DNA from: Billgrantia tianxiuensis
GTDB lineage: Bacteria; Pseudomonadota; Gammaproteobacteria; Pseudomonadales; Halomonadaceae
DNA length: 64,000 nucleotides
Assembly (NCBI RefSeq): GCF_009834345.1
Contig: NZ_CP035042.1
Span: 806,001-870,000 of the forward strand
Reading direction: 5' to 3'
Part shown: piece after piece, positions 1-8,455 of the stretch
Layout: the number at the start of each line of letters is the position of its first letter
Numbering within the stretch: position 1 is the stretch's first letter
Notes under the pieces: generated by a model
Databases searched by the model: none
Told to the model about the DNA's origin: nothing
Seen by the model: the letters and a program-made list of their open reading frames with translations, nothing else
Translations under genes and position numbers: made by a program

Positions 1-19
1 CAGGGGCAGAGGCCACATC

Positions 20-571
20 ATGGAGCGCATCCGGCATATCCATTCAATCACCAAGCGTCTGATCGCGATGACTGCCATCGCGGTTATCGTGCTGGGCGGC
101 ATCTTTGCATTGAGCTTTTCCGGTGAACGCCGATTTATGATTGCTTGGGCGGTTCTCCTGTGCGGTATCATTGGCGGTTTCGTCAGTATTCAGCAGCGTC
201 TGAACAATGTCACCGATGAAGAGCTCGTGCTGCTGGATGCCTCATGGTTTCAGATCCTGCTGGTGCCGATCTTCGGCGGCGTCTTCGCACTGGTGCTCTA
301 CCTGGTGTTCCTCTCCGGCATCGTCTCCGGCGATCTTTTTCCCCGGTTTCGCTTCCCGCTTCAGGAGGCAAAGCAATCAGGTGACGAATTCATGCGTAGC
401 ATCTTTCGGGAAACATACCTCAGATCCGGACCGGACCTGGCCAAGTTGCTATTCTGGTCATTCGTGGCGGGTTTCTCGGAGCGTTTCGTGCCGCAGCTGA
501 TCAACAATGTCACGTCGTCGGCCTCATCGGCATTCAAGAACGGCAAGCGGGATGACGCTGAGAATCGCTGA
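20..571 (+). CDS. hypothetical three-TM membrane protein
   Basis: 183 residues of unknown function. Three hydrophobic segments are visible at about residues 15-33, 39-57 and 76-103, followed by a soluble region that ends in a hydrophobic stretch around LLFWSFVAGFSERFVPQL, a pattern I associate with inner-membrane proteins of unknown role. The ATG at 20 is the first in the window, but the frame is open to the window edge, so the true start could lie upstream. It converges with the minus-strand DUF1289 gene. No catalytic motif is visible. Confidence 0.7.
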   Translation: MERIRHIHSITKRLIAMTAIAVIVLGGIFALSFSGERRFMIAWAVLLCGIIGGFVSIQQRLNNVTDEELVLLDASWFQILLVPIFGGVFALVLYLVFLSGIVSGDLFPRFRFPLQEAKQSGDEFMRSIFRETYLRSGPDLAKLLFWSFVAGFSERFVPQLINNVTSSASSAFKNGKRDDAENR

Positions 572-661
572 GTGGCCGGTACCGCCAGGCGCGGTGTGAT
601 GTGCTTTACTCTCTAGCATCAATGCAGTCAATGCTGGCTGAGCGGGTCGATGCGCTGGATG

Positions 662-832
662 CTACTGGAGTTTCTTCAAGCGCTCATCGGCGCGCTTCAC
701 CGTTTTCATCTTCTCCGGCCGCTTCATGGCTTTCCAGTGGCGTATCTCTTCAATCGTGCGTCCGCAGCCGATGCAGAGATCGCCTCTCAGTTGGCATATC
801 GAGACGCACGGGCTTTCGATCTTCTTTGCCAT
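662..832 (-). CDS. DUF1289 small cysteine protein
   Basis: A 56-residue ORF. It has the DUF1289 signature PCVSICQL followed by DLCIGCGRTIEEI, with cysteines at 9, 13, 20 and 23, and a conserved W plus a basic C-terminus. The four cysteines suggest metal binding; the function of the family is not established. The ATG directly follows the TGA of the upstream minus-strand gene (TGAATG), so the two are probably translationally coupled. The match to the family pattern is strong despite the small size. Confidence 0.88.
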   Translation of the reverse strand: MAKKIESPCVSICQLRGDLCIGCGRTIEEIRHWKAMKRPEKMKTVKRADERLKKLQ

Positions 833-1198
833 TCAATGCCTCGTTGGCTTGGTGCGTAGCCTGCGCTGCCAGTCGCCGCCGTGCTCTCGTTCACAGGCTT
901 CTTCACTGTCGAAATCGAGGTGCCGCGAGGCGTCGCCGACATCGAGACCGGCCTCGGCCAGTGCCTCGGCGGTGAGGTCGGCGATGTAACGCCGGGCATC
1001 GCCCTTGAGCGCATTCGCCAGGTTGGGGTGGGTGTCGAACACCCAGGTCACTACCAGGCTTTCGGGAAAGCGCTGGTAATCGACCTCGTGGGTCAGCCAG
1101 CAGAAGCCGGGCAGCAGGGGCTTGGCCTGCTCACAGGCGTGGGTCAGTGCAGCGCTAAGCCGTCGCTCCATCTTGCCGCGTTCTTTCTTGGCAATCAT
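833..1198 (-). CDS. conserved hypothetical protein (121 aa)
   Basis: A 121-residue soluble protein with no recognisable catalytic motif. The N-terminus is basic (KKERGKMERR). The middle reads like a compact alpha/beta domain, and the C-terminus is charged and tryptophan-poor. The start at 1198 has a GGAG about six bases upstream; an internal ATG at 1171 is the alternative. It is directly upstream of the DUF1289 gene with no gap, so the two form a small operon. The coding frame is credible from codon use and the coupled neighbour, but I cannot assign a role. Confidence 0.7.
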   Translation of the reverse strand: MIAKKERGKMERRLSAALTHACEQAKPLLPGFCWLTHEVDYQRFPESLVVTWVFDTHPNLANALKGDARRYIADLTAEALAEAGLDVGDASRHLDFDSEEACEREHGGDWQRRLRTKPTRH

Positions 1199-1367
1199 TG
1201 CATCTCCAAAACGTTGGGCCGGCCAGCCAGGACCTATTGGCGATTATGGTGCTCACTTTATCGGGCTCAGCCTCTTAGTTCACTGCCCAACATCCCGATA
1301 GCTCAGGCTGGGCAGGAGATACGGGGCCATCCGTGGCCCATGGAGCACATCATGGCTTGCTGGTTTT

Positions 1368-1778
1368 CTAGTGCGCCAGGATCTCGTTGAACTCCAGCAC
1401 GTTGCGGTCGGGGTCGCGGATGAAGCAGACGCTGCGGCGCCCGTGGCCCATGGTGACCGGCCCTTCGGTAATCTCGATCTCCTCGCGTGCCAGCCAGGCC
1501 ACCAGTTCGTCCATGCTCTCGACGATAAAGGCGGCGTGGGTGTAGCCGGGCCGTTTGATCGGGGCGTCCAGCAGTACGTTGCCCACTTCGGCGGGCACGC
1601 CGTTGTAGATCAGGTGGATGCGCAGGCCGGTGGGGTGCACGAGCCCGCAGGCCTTGGCCTCGGGGGCGTACTCTTCGGGGTCGCGCAGGAAGCCCAGCTT
1701 GGCGTAGAAGGCTTCGGCGATGGCGAGATCGGTGACGCGAATGCCGATATGGTCGAGGCGTAGGGTGTCGAAACGCAT
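1368..1778 (-). CDS. VOC family (glyoxalase-like) protein
   Basis: 136 residues forming one vicinal-oxygen-chelate domain: it opens with LDHIGIRVTDLAIAEAFY, contains PGYTHAAFIVESMDEL and ends with FIRDPDRNVLEFNEI, which holds the C-terminal metal-ligand Glu seen in glyoxalase I and dioxygenase relatives. The substrate is unknown. The start at 1778 is preceded by AGGAG. The frame stays open further upstream, but that part is antisense-like sequence over the GST gene. It lies 29 bases downstream of the GST gene on the same strand, so a small detoxification operon is likely. Confidence 0.88.
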   Translation of the reverse strand: MRFDTLRLDHIGIRVTDLAIAEAFYAKLGFLRDPEEYAPEAKACGLVHPTGLRIHLIYNGVPAEVGNVLLDAPIKRPGYTHAAFIVESMDELVAWLAREEIEITEGPVTMGHGRRSVCFIRDPDRNVLEFNEILAH

Positions 1779-1807
1779 GGCGATGGCTCCTGATGAAAAG
1801 GGATGGG

Positions 1808-2422
1808 TCAGGCTTCGAGCCCGGCGCGGGTGCGCTGGAAGGGAACGAAGCCGGGCAGGCTTTCTATCTGGCGCAGCCAGGCCCGCACGCTGGGGTAGCC
1901 GGAGAGATCCACGTTGCCTTCGGGGGCGCGTTCGACGTAGCTGTAGAGCGCGACGTCGGCGATGGTGGGCTGGGCCGTACCGGCAATCCAGCGCTGGCCT
2001 TCCAGCGTCCTCTCCATGACGGCGAGCGTGGCGTGGGCGCGCCCGATCACCTCTTCGGCCCGAAAGGGCGCGCCGAATACGGTGATCAGCCGGGCGGCGC
2101 AGGCGCCATAGGCGATCTTGCCGGCCGCTACCGAGAGCCACCGCTGCACCCGCGCCTCGTCGGCGGGGTCGGTCGGCAGCCAGTGGGAGGGGCCGACTTT
2201 CCTGGCCACATAGACGAGAATCGCCAGCGAGTCCGCAATGACGGTGCCGCCGTCGTCGAGCACCGGCACTTCACCGAAGGCGTTGAGGGCGAGGAATTCC
2301 GGCTGCTTGTGGGCACCGGCCGCGAGATCGACCTCGATCAGCTCATGCTCGACTCCGGCGAGGGAGAGGAACAGCGCGGCGCGATGCGCGTGGCCTGAGA
2401 GTGGGAAATGGTAGAGCTTCAT
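1808..2422 (-). CDS. glutathione S-transferase family protein
   Basis: 204 residues. The N-terminal thioredoxin-like domain starts [19 protein letters not shown] and has the glutathione-binding [13 protein letters not shown] and [11 protein letters not shown] segments. The C-terminal helical domain includes [19 protein letters not shown], the usual GST N-capping region. A Ser near residue 9 may serve as the thiol-activating residue. It is divergent from the LysR gene at 2587, a common arrangement for a regulated detoxification gene, and the VOC gene follows it. The substrate is unknown. Confidence 0.92.
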   Translation of the reverse strand: MKLYHFPLSGHAHRAALFLSLAGVEHELIEVDLAAGAHKQPEFLALNAFGEVPVLDDGGTVIADSLAILVYVARKVGPSHWLPTDPADEARVQRWLSVAAGKIAYGACAARLITVFGAPFRAEEVIGRAHATLAVMERTLEGQRWIAGTAQPTIADVALYSYVERAPEGNVDLSGYPSVRAWLRQIESLPGFVPFQRTRAGLEA

Positions 2423-2542
2423 GGGGATTGTCCTCGGGGTTCTTGTGTCTTTTGCATTCTGTCTCTCGCTCATGAGTGAGAGAATCCGTCAAAATCGCAC
2501 TTCATCATTGCGGTTTTTGACGATAATGCTGGGTGGCGGGCT

Positions 2543-2578
2543 GGCGAGGGCGAGGGCGAGGGCGAGGGCGAGGGCGAG
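2543..2578 (+). repeat. six tandem GGCGAG hexamers
   Basis: Six perfect copies of GGCGAG end eight bases before the ATG of the LysR gene. They occupy the position of the ribosome binding site and spacer. Read from the alternative GTG start at 2533 they would encode an RG-repeat tail in frame. Copy-number change would keep that frame but would alter the leader between the divergent LysR and GST genes. Confidence 0.95.
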
Positions 2579-2586
2579 GAGGCGCG

Positions 2587-3714
2587 ATGGACAGGCTGCG
2601 AACGCTGAGAACCTTCATCTGCGTCGCGGAGCAGTCGAGCTTTGCCGAGGCGGGACGGCGGCTGAACCTGTCGCCCACCACCGTGACGCGGACCATCGCG
2701 GCGCTGGAGGCAAGCCTTGGGGTTCAGCTGTTGAGGCGCACCACGCGCAGCGTTCGGCTGACCGAGGAGGGCGCGCTGTTCCTGGAGCGGTGCCGGGCGG
2801 GGCTGGCCGAGATCGATGGGGCGTTCGACAGCGTGAGCGGCAATCACTCTGCGCCGCGTGGCACCCTGACGGTAACGGCACCGGTCATGTTCGGTCGGCT
2901 GCACGTGCTGCCGGTGGTGGTCGAGTTGCTGCGGCAGTATCCCGAGCTGCAGGTCCGGCTGCTGCTGCTGGATCGGGTGGTGCGCCTGGTGGAGGAGGGC
3001 ATCGACGTTGCCGTGCGCATCGCCGAGCTGCCGGACAGCTCGCTGCACATGTTGAGAATCGGCCAGGTGCGGCGGGTGTTGAGCGCGAGCCCGGCCTATC
3101 TCGCTGCGCGGGGCAGGCCGGCCTCGCTGGCCGATCTGCGCGAGCATGATCTGATTCTGATTGAGGATGAGGCCGTGTCGTATCGTGGGCTGGGCCTCGA
3201 CGATGTGCGCCGTTCTGGGCGTCCCGCCAGGCTGTCGGTCAACCACGTGGACGCCGCCATTGCCGCTGCGGTCGCCGGGCTCGGCGTGATGCGCACGCTC
3301 TCTTATCAGATCGCCGAGGATGTCGGGGCGGGGCGGCTCGAGACTCTCCTGACTGACGATACCGCCCCCGCGCTGCCCATTTCACTGCTGTTCCAGAGCG
3401 GCCGCCGGGACCACCCGAACGTGCGCGCCTTTATCGATGCCGCCAGGCAGCATTTGCAGGGGTATCGCTGTAGCGGGCGGTGGCGATGCGCGTGGATCAC
3501 GGGCTGGCCGAACAGCAAGCCTCAGGGCAGCAGCTTCCTGATCAACTCCTCCCGCTCCATCTCGAGAATTTCCGCCAGTATCGGGTCTTCCACCGGGGTG
3601 TCGCTGGCCTGCCATGCCAGCAGTAGCGCTTCGGCCTCGGGTGAGCCGGCCAGACGGGCTGCCAGGATGTGGTTGGCCTTCGGGCGGTCATCCGGCTCGC
3701 CGGCCATCACGTAG
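2587..3714 (+). CDS. LysR family transcriptional regulator, 3' end probably frameshifted
   Basis: The N-terminal winged HTH (residues 1-60: MDRLRTLRTFICVAEQSSFA through LGVQLLRRTTRSVRLTEEG) is followed by a LysR substrate-binding domain. The expected length of about 300 residues is reached near 3470, but the frame stays open to 3714 and overlaps the convergent lipoprotein gene by 193 bases. One extra G in the GGGG at 3459-3462 would give a stop at 3471-3473 (about 295 aa), so the extension is probably an artefact. The ATG at 2587 is chosen because the domain begins there; GTG 2533 is possible. It is divergent from the GST gene, its likely target. Confidence 0.88.
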   Translation: MDRLRTLRTFICVAEQSSFAEAGRRLNLSPTTVTRTIAALEASLGVQLLRRTTRSVRLTEEGALFLERCRAGLAEIDGAFDSVSGNHSAPRGTLTVTAPVMFGRLHVLPVVVELLRQYPELQVRLLLLDRVVRLVEEGIDVAVRIAELPDSSLHMLRIGQVRRVLSASPAYLAARGRPASLADLREHDLILIEDEAVSYRGLGLDDVRRSGRPARLSVNHVDAAIAAAVAGLGVMRTLSYQIAEDVGAGRLETLLTDDTAPALPISLLFQSGRRDHPNVRAFIDAARQHLQGYRCSGRWRCAWITGWPNSKPQGSSFLINSSRSISRISASIGSSTGVSLACHASSSASASGEPARRAARMWLAFGRSSGSPAIT

Positions 3715-4100
3715 GCGGCTTCCACCTCCGCATAGCACGCCAGGGCATCGTCCGTGGCTCCTTCCAGACGCTCGTGCACCATGCAGCGCAGCAGCATGCC
3801 TCCCCTGTGCAACCCCCCTTCGTGAAGTTCATCCAGGTCGCGCTTGGCTTCCTCGTAGCGGCCCAGGCCGGCAAGCAGGTTGGCGCGGTGACTGCGCAGT
3901 TCGGTGTTATCGGGGTAGTGCTCCAGCCCCTCGTCGTAGATCGCCAACGCGTTTTCGAGCCGCTGCGTATCGCCACTGGCTTCCATCAGCGCGGCGCCGG
4001 CGCGCTCCAGATAGTGCGCCGGCGGCTCGCCGCTGGCTGGTGAACAGGCGGTAAGCAGCAGGGTGACGAATACGACCCTGCCAGTCTTCGGTGAGCTCAT
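3522..4100 (-). CDS. TPR-like lipoprotein
   Basis: 192 residues. The signal peptide ends in a lipobox (VTLLLTAC, Cys19), so it should be lipidated and exported. Residues about 40-130 read as tetratricopeptide-like helices (LAIYDEGLEHYPDNTELRSH, then GRYEEAKRDLDEL). The start at 4100 is chosen because it gives a normal lipoprotein signal; the frame continues to 4163. A decayed copy of its central segment lies at 22637-22696. Partner and function are unknown; TPR lipoproteins often serve as scaffolds in the cell envelope. Confidence 0.8.
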   Translation of the reverse strand: MSSPKTGRVVFVTLLLTACSPASGEPPAHYLERAGAALMEASGDTQRLENALAIYDEGLEHYPDNTELRSHRANLLAGLGRYEEAKRDLDELHEGGLHRGGMLLRCMVHERLEGATDDALACYAEVEAAYVMAGEPDDRPKANHILAARLAGSPEAEALLLAWQASDTPVEDPILAEILEMEREELIRKLLP

Positions 4101-4332
4101 CCCAATCCCTCGGTCATTCTCCATGTTGAAGTTCATTATTGTTCGCCTAGAGCGGCGGGTCATGGATGAGTTGGGAGTTGAGATATGGCTTACAAGAATT
4201 TCGGCGATTTCTTACATTGGGAGAGGCCTTTGTCGTGAATCATGTGGCTGGCCATACGATCGGTTCGGTGTCGCCCACGGTGGGCTATGTTATTTTAGCG
4301 TTGCCTCATCAAATCAGGGAACGTCGGCTTCA

Positions 4333-7300
4333 ATGGATGCCTTGCAACGTATTACCCGCTACTTCCGACAGTCGCTGATCGATACGGAACGTCTGTGTCC
4401 AGCCGACAAGGATGTGCTGCCTTTCACCAATCCGGACCGGCCGGCCGAGCCGGAGGATGCCTTTGTCGCCTTGCCGCGTGAAACCTGGGCACTGGGCGAG
4501 ATTTCGCCGTCTCTGGCGGAACGAATCGTGGCGAGGCATCAGCGAAAAGTTGGCAAGATGCTCAACGAAGTCGAGCTGACGCTGTTGCCGCGCGTTGATT
4601 TAATCCGTGCGGAGGGGGGCGCAAGGGATAATCGTAAGCGTAACGTCTTGCTTCCCCTGGTGGTCTTCGTGCGCCTGCATCGTGACGGCAGCCTTCGGCC
4701 GGCGGATAAGGCGCCTTGGGTTCCTCGCGAATGGCTGAGCCCGAATCAGGGAGCGGCGACGCCCATCGCCGATCTGGTCGCCGTCGATGCGTTCATGACT
4801 CAGTTTCCATTTGCGGGCGTTGATACGTGGCAGGCGTTGGTCGCTTATTGCACGCGGCTGCTGTGCTGGCTGGCAGGCGTCGATCAAGCAATGCTGGATG
4901 ATGACCAGACGGAAACATCGCTATTCGACATTGATATTCACGATGACTATGCCTGCACCAGCCTCAGCCTCCTGCAGGTGGAAAACCCGCCTGTGGTTGG
5001 GGCAAAGCAAAAAATGCTGACGGTACTGGATTCACTGGCAGAGCTGGATTCGCCACCCGCGCTTTACAGGCGCTACGTGAATGCGACGTCGCCAGCCCTG
5101 ATGGCCAACCAGGAACGAGGAAGCGACACCACGCTGGCATCGCGTCACTTGGCCCAGATGACTGGGGAGTTTCCGCTCTCGCCCAAGCAGCGCAACGCCT
5201 TGCACCATGTGCTGCTGCAGGGTGAGGGAGAGATACTGGCCGTCAATGGGCCTCCTGGCACTGGCAAGACCACACTGTTGCGTTCGGTGGTCGCCAACCT
5301 GTGGACGCAGGCGGCGCTCGCAGAATCCGAGCCACCCTTGATCGTGGCGTCCTCAAACAATAATCAGGCCGTCACCAACATTCTGGAGAGTTTCGCCCGG
5401 ATCGATGAGGCTGGCCTCGATAGTCGGCTGGCGGGCCGCTGGCTGCCGGAGGTCGATAGTTACGGCCTCTACTGTTGTTCGAGCGGCAAGGCTAATGACA
5501 AGAATGCCTATCGCTATCTGGGGCCGCGGGGTGAAGGCCCCATGTCGCAGTGGCAGAGCCGTGAGTTCGTCGAGACGGCGCGTGAACACTTCCTGACCCT
5601 GGCCGGTGCGTGGCAGGGCAAGCCCGCCCATGATGTCGAGGCGGTCAAGCAGGTGCTGCACCAGGCGATGCAGTGCTGTCAGCGCCGAATCGCCGAGGGC
5701 ATAGAACGCCGTGAGCGATGGCAGGCCGTCGACAGTCAAGTCGCCGAGACGCATGGGGATATCGAGGCGCTGTGTAACGCCATTGAGGTGCTCATCCAGC
5801 GGCAGGCGGAGGAAGAAGCCCGAATCGCAACCTGGCGGGAATGGCTTGATGAACTTTATGCCCTATGGGAGGCGCGCTCGCTCTGGATACGCCTGGGCTC
5901 GCTGATGCCTTTTATCGGCTCGAGATTGCGCCGAGAAGAACAGCGTAAGACGGCAAGACGGCTCAATCGCTGGGAACTTACCGTCGAAGATCATAGCGAC
6001 GAGGCCGTTGAGTCCTGGTTTCGCGAGCGCATCGAGGCACATCGGGCATCGCTGGCGAAATGCTTGCAAACGCTGGCCGATTACCAAGCTTTGGAGACCC
6101 GATACCGCGAAACCCTGAATGCCTTGGAGAGCTGGATCGACCAGCACCGTCCCGACAAGTTGTTCGCTACATCGCCCGTGTCGCAGGTCGAGGAGATCAA
6201 TGACCGGGTATGGCGCTTCCAAGCCTTCAAGCTGGCGACTCACTACTGGGAAGCGAGATGGCTGCTGGAAATGGACGACTTCTTGCGTCGCAATGACAGC
6301 GACAAGAAGTCTCCCTATAAAGCGATACGCAAGTTGCGGCGCTTCGCCAAGCTGACACCCTGTTTCGTTTCGACGTTCTATATGACGCCGTCGACCTTTA
6401 TGGCAGGGGAATATCAAGATGACGTTTGGCAGGACATTCCCTTGTTTGGTGAGATCGATCTACTGATCGTCGACGAGGCAGGGCAGGCGCTGCCCGATGT
6501 GTCGGCGGCGAGTTTTGCCTTGGCCAAGCGGGCGCTGGTGGTGGGCGATACCGATCAGATCGAGCCGGTGTGGAGTCTGCCCGCCAGCGTGGACCGCGCT
6601 AATCTGCACCTTTATGGCCTGTTCGAGGATGAAGCGCATTACGCCGAGTTCTGGCTCGAAAGCGGCCTACTTGCCAGCAATGGCAACCTAATGCGAATCG
6701 CGCAGCGCCAGTGCCTCTACCACCAGTTTCCCCAGCTACAGCGCGGGCTGTATCTCACAGAGCACCGACGCTGCTTCGACGACATCGTCGCTTACTGCAA
6801 TGCGCTCGTTTACCAAGGCGTGCTTGAGCCGTTACGTGGTCAACCCCAAGAAACAGTGCCTTGGGGCATGCTGACACTGGTGCCGAGCACAACGCCATCG
6901 CAGTCCTACGGAGGAAGTCGGGGCAATCCGGGTCAGGCGCGGCAGATCGCGGAGTGGCTGAGTGTCGAGCGCCAGACTCTTCTCGATTATGCACGCCGCC
7001 AGGACGACAAGTTGCTGATGTGCAAGGATGCCGAGGTGCTGCAGAAAACCGTTGGTATCATTACGCCTTTCAGCAAGCAAGCTACGCTGATCCGCCATGA
7101 ACTCAAACATTTTGGGCTTGAAGGGCTCACAGTGGGGACGGTGCATAGCTTGCAGGGCGACGAGCGTCGACTGGTGTTGTTCTCCAGCGTCTACGGGCTC
7201 AATGACTGTGCCGTCGGCAAGTTCTACGATCGTGGCCATAACATGCTCAACGTAGCGGTTTCCCGTGCCAAGGACGCCTTCGTCGTCTTCGGCCATCCCG

Positions 7301-7383
7301 AGGTCTTTGGCAAGGACAGCGCCGGGTCGCCATCCGGCTTATTGCGGCGTCGGTTGATTAGTGGTGAAGCCATGGTCTCGTAA
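4333..7383 (+). CDS. large SF1 (DNA2/NAM7-type) helicase / AAA protein
   Basis: 1016 residues from the ATG at 4333. Walker A is GPPGTGKTT at residues 306-314 (Lys312), Walker B is IVDEAGQ (Asp714-Glu715), motif III is GDTDQ (738-742), and the C-terminal half has the SLQGDERRLVLFS motif and NVAVSRAK (about 973-979), the SF1 arginine-finger motif. Roughly 300 residues precede the ATPase, and a long charged insert, probably coiled coil, lies between motifs I and II (about residues 400-640). The frame extends upstream to 4063, but that would overlap the divergent lipoprotein gene. Helicases of this kind occur in nucleic-acid repair and in antiphage systems. The gene is followed 119 bases later by a two-gene module. 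Confidence 0.9.
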   Translation: MDALQRITRYFRQSLIDTERLCPADKDVLPFTNPDRPAEPEDAFVALPRETWALGEISPSLAERIVARHQRKVGKMLNEVELTLLPRVDLIRAEGGARDNRKRNVLLPLVVFVRLHRDGSLRPADKAPWVPREWLSPNQGAATPIADLVAVDAFMTQFPFAGVDTWQALVAYCTRLLCWLAGVDQAMLDDDQTETSLFDIDIHDDYACTSLSLLQVENPPVVGAKQKMLTVLDSLAELDSPPALYRRYVNATSPALMANQERGSDTTLASRHLAQMTGEFPLSPKQRNALHHVLLQGEGEILAVNGPPGTGKTTLLRSVVANLWTQAALAESEPPLIVASSNNNQAVTNILESFARIDEAGLDSRLAGRWLPEVDSYGLYCCSSGKANDKNAYRYLGPRGEGPMSQWQSREFVETAREHFLTLAGAWQGKPAHDVEAVKQVLHQAMQCCQRRIAEGIERRERWQAVDSQVAETHGDIEALCNAIEVLIQRQAEEEARIATWREWLDELYALWEARSLWIRLGSLMPFIGSRLRREEQRKTARRLNRWELTVEDHSDEAVESWFRERIEAHRASLAKCLQTLADYQALETRYRETLNALESWIDQHRPDKLFATSPVSQVEEINDRVWRFQAFKLATHYWEARWLLEMDDFLRRNDSDKKSPYKAIRKLRRFAKLTPCFVSTFYMTPSTFMAGEYQDDVWQDIPLFGEIDLLIVDEAGQALPDVSAASFALAKRALVVGDTDQIEPVWSLPASVDRANLHLYGLFEDEAHYAEFWLESGLLASNGNLMRIAQRQCLYHQFPQLQRGLYLTEHRRCFDDIVAYCNALVYQGVLEPLRGQPQETVPWGMLTLVPSTTPSQSYGGSRGNPGQARQIAEWLSVERQTLLDYARRQDDKLLMCKDAEVLQKTVGIITPFSKQATLIRHELKHFGLEGLTVGTVHSLQGDERRLVLFSSVYGLNDCAVGKFYDRGHNMLNVAVSRAKDAFVVFGHPEVFGKDSAGSPSGLLRRRLISGEAMVS

Positions 7384-7444
7384 TCAGGCTGCCGGGGGCA
7401 TGGTTTGGTCAGGGCATCCCCTCAATTCTCTCAGAATGATACGA

Positions 7445-7472
7445 CGCAAGGTTGTCAATTGACAACCTTGCG
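7445..7472. promoter_or_regulatory. perfect 28-bp palindrome overlapping a promoter
   Basis: The arms CGCAAGGTTGTCAA and TTGACAACCTTGCG are exact reverse complements with no spacer. The right arm contains TTGACA (7459-7464), and TATGCT follows at 7481-7486 (16-base spacer), so the palindrome sits on the -35 element of the module at 7503-8290. It has the form of an autoregulatory operator, plausibly for the HTH protein encoded by the second gene. Confidence 0.75.
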
Positions 7473-7502
7473 AGTGCCCCTATGCTGCCGTTAGGAGGTT
7501 GG

Positions 7503-7769
7503 ATGACACGTTCACGCCATAGCAAGAAGGAAGTCGAGGCAGCCTTGACGTATGCCGAAGCTCACGGCTGGCGGGTTGAACCGGCCACTGGACATGCCTG
7601 GGGGCGGCTGTACTGCCCCTATAACGACGCGGATTGCCGCTGTGGCGAGTTCTGTATCGTGAGCGTGTGGAGCACGCCGAAGAATCCGGCCAGCCATGCC
7701 AGGCAGCTGCGTCGTGTCGTTGACAACTGTACGGGTGGCCCATCCTCCAAGGAGGACGACAAACCATGA
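7503..7769 (+). CDS. small conserved Cys-rich protein, first gene of a coupled pair
   Basis: 88 residues. The start at 7503 has TAGGAGG just upstream; the frame also has a TTG at 7452, but that lies inside the palindrome. An N-terminal helix (SKKEVEAALTYAEAHGW) leads to a short strand region with cysteines in LYCPYNDADCRCGEFC, then VWSTPKNPASHARQLRRVVDNC. The small basic alpha/beta outline recalls HicA-like or dsRNA-binding folds, but I cannot confirm homology. The ATGA overlap with the next gene (7766-7769) shows translational coupling. A toxin-antitoxin-like role is only an inference. Confidence 0.78.
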   Translation: MTRSRHSKKEVEAALTYAEAHGWRVEPATGHAWGRLYCPYNDADCRCGEFCIVSVWSTPKNPASHARQLRRVVDNCTGGPSSKEDDKP

Positions 7770-8290
7770 CTCACTATGATTTTACTCTGAAGTTCGCCAT
7801 TCCTGACGTGCTCGATATGGAGGCGTTGGAAACCCGTCTCTTTGAGGCGGGCTGTGACGATGCGCTGGTCGGGCTGGGGCAGAAAGGCCGTCTGGCTCTG
7901 GAGTTTTCACGTGAAGCGGCCACGGCCCATGAGGCGATCACCAGCGCCATGGCGGATGTGAAGCGTGCCATACCAGAGGCGCGTCTGATCGAAGCCGGCC
8001 CCGACCTGGTAGGAGTGACGGATATCGCGGAGCTGTTCGCGTTTAGCCGCCAGAATATGCGCAAGCTGCTGCAGTCTCACCTGGCGACCTTTCCGTTGCC
8101 ATTGCATGAGGGGCGCGCCGCACTGTGGCACCTGGCCGAGGTGCTGGAGTGGTTCCATATCCACCAGCACAAGACTGTCGATGAGACCCTGCGCGAGGTG
8201 GCCCGGGTCAGTATGCAGGCCAACGTCGCTTGCGAGACCCGTCGTTTGCCTGCGGAGGAGATTCAGCGCTTCGAGGCGCTGGCCTCGTGA
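7766..8290 (+). CDS. HTH DNA-binding protein, second gene of a coupled pair
   Basis: 174 residues. The N-terminal half (YDFTLKFAIPDVLDMEALETR, then GCDDALVGLGQKGRLALEFSREA) looks like a small alpha/beta domain. The C-terminal half contains GVTDIAELFAFSRQNMRKLL, which reads as a MerR- or excisionase-like helix-turn-helix, followed by LWHLAEVLEWF. It overlaps the upstream gene by four bases. It is the best candidate to bind the 28-bp palindrome upstream and so autoregulate the pair. The function is not established. Confidence 0.8.
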   Translation: MTHYDFTLKFAIPDVLDMEALETRLFEAGCDDALVGLGQKGRLALEFSREAATAHEAITSAMADVKRAIPEARLIEAGPDLVGVTDIAELFAFSRQNMRKLLQSHLATFPLPLHEGRAALWHLAEVLEWFHIHQHKTVDETLREVARVSMQANVACETRRLPAEEIQRFEALAS

Positions 8291-8420
8291 CTGGGCGCTA
8301 TCACGCTGGTGAGCCGACGCCGACGGCAGGGCTATCAGGGACATCGGCGACCTTGGCCGGCTTGCGCGCACTCGAGTGACACGTATGCGCAGCGCGTCGC
8401 GCTTCGATATAGAATGAGAC

Positions 8421-8435
8421 TAGACGACTGGTCTA
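8421..8435. promoter_or_regulatory. NemR-type operator 1
   Basis: TAGACGACTGGTCTA is an imperfect palindrome (TAGAC...GTCTA) just upstream of the TetR gene. The same box, also followed by ATTGG, precedes the DJ-1 gene at 9115. It closely resembles the TAGACC-N-GGTCTA box bound by NemR proteins. Confidence 0.85.
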
Positions 8436-8455
8436 ATTGGAGGTATGGTTGCCCC

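Noticed and set aside
1368..2141. A 257-codon fused VOC protein
   Set aside because: Only the last 136 codons match the family; the front part is antisense to the GST gene, and AGGAG precedes the ATG at 1778.
7503..7769. Firm HicA toxin call for the small protein
   Set aside because: The basic alpha/beta outline is suggestive, but the HicA-type His context is missing and I cannot show homology.
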